Below, in pieces: positions 5,590 to 5,770 of a DNA stretch of 5,770 nucleotides (the stretch's first letter is position 1; every line of letters starts with the position of its first letter). Source of the stretch: an uncultured Collinsella sp. (GTDB taxonomy: Bacteria > Actinomycetota > Coriobacteriia > Coriobacteriales > Coriobacteriaceae). Where the stretch lies: contig UREZ01000101.1 of assembly GCA_900547025.1 (NCBI GenBank), positions 1 through 5,770 of the forward strand. The letters run 5' to 3'. The notes beneath the pieces were generated by a model. The model made no database searches, was not told the origin of the DNA, and saw only the letters and a program-made list of their open reading frames with translations. The position numbers and the translations under genes are program-made.

Positions 5590-5635
5590 CGCGAGCGTGG
5601 CGGCACGAGTCGCCGGCATAACTTCTCGACGCAAA

Positions 5636-5682
5636 GGGGGCGGAGATGCATGTACCTGCTGCATCTCCGCCCCCTGTTTGTT
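5636..5682. terminator. Strong hairpin terminator, probably bidirectional
   Basis: GGGGGCGGAGATGCA (5636-5650) and TGCATCTCCGCCCCC (5660-5674) form a perfect 15-bp GC-rich stem with a 9-nt loop. It begins 46 nt after the second phosphatase stop codon. A modest T-rich tail, TGTTTGTT, follows on the plus strand; on the minus strand the stem is followed by TTTGC. Its position between two converging genes fits termination in both directions. The T-tracts are short, so efficiency is uncertain. Confidence 0.5.
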
Positions 5683-5718
5683 GAGCTGCCGATTTTTGCG
5701 CTGGGCGGTCTGGTTTTG

Positions 5719-5770
5719 CTAGAACCGCGCGACCTGGTGCGTGAGCAGGCCCATCGGGACCTGCGGCGCG
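5719..5770 (-). CDS. C-terminal end of an unidentified minus-strand gene
   Basis: Read on the minus strand, codons from the right edge give APQVPMGLLTHQVARF and then TAG (5721-5719). All 16 sense codons end in G or C, matching the strong third-position bias of the neighbouring genes; the plus-strand reading in the same register has a weaker bias. Placement just beyond a hairpin that could terminate from either side supports a convergent gene ending here. Only 17 codons are visible and I do not recognise the family. Moderate-to-low confidence. Confidence 0.5.
   Translation of the reverse strand, partial: APQVPMGLLTHQVARF

Overview
The window is about 60% G+C bacterial DNA, densely coded on both strands with strong GC preference at third codon positions. 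Gene content, codon style and the small palindromic intergenic repeats suggest a high-GC gut actinobacterium of the Coriobacteriia, Collinsella-like. That assignment is inference; no rRNA or other marker gene is present.

Layout, left to right. (1) A minus-strand reading frame starts at 913 and runs off the left edge. Its first ~250 codons are a DEDD-type 3'-5' exonuclease (DIETTG and HNxxFE motifs). Its last ~50 codons are instead the metal-binding core of an M20 peptidase of the YgeY type, joined in frame at a shared GKIIVID-like stretch. This is either a real gene fusion or an assembly chimera, and it is the most unusual thing here. (2) A 172-bp divergent intergenic region carries a good promoter, a 30-bp-phased pair of 16-bp repeats and an inverted repeat, upstream of a plus-strand, two-half metal-exporter-like permease with a very His-rich central loop. 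(3) After a 132-bp convergent gap with GGxCATGCC repeats and a terminator hairpin come two minus-strand genes, a six-helix HdeD/DUF308 membrane protein followed immediately by a YaiI/YqxD family protein (stop and start codons abut). (4) A divergent intergenic region with a DtxR/IdeR-box-like palindrome precedes a plus-strand nitroreductase-family flavoprotein. (5) A REP-like hairpin separates this from two tandem paralogous histidine phosphatases, which end at a 15-bp-stem terminator. (6) The right edge holds what looks like the C-terminal end of a convergent minus-strand gene.

The genes read as ordinary chromosomal housekeeping and accessory functions: nucleic-acid processing, metal export, membrane protein, flavin redox and phosphatases. 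No CRISPR array, transposase, tRNA, rRNA or phage gene is visible. I see no complete novel multi-gene system. The items worth checking are the exonuclease/M20 junction, the repeat-bearing promoter of the His-rich permease, the metal-box-like palindrome, and the intergenic repeats.

[Form note: the original gave no feature confidence values; every 0.5 in that field is a placeholder required by the schema, not an estimate.]
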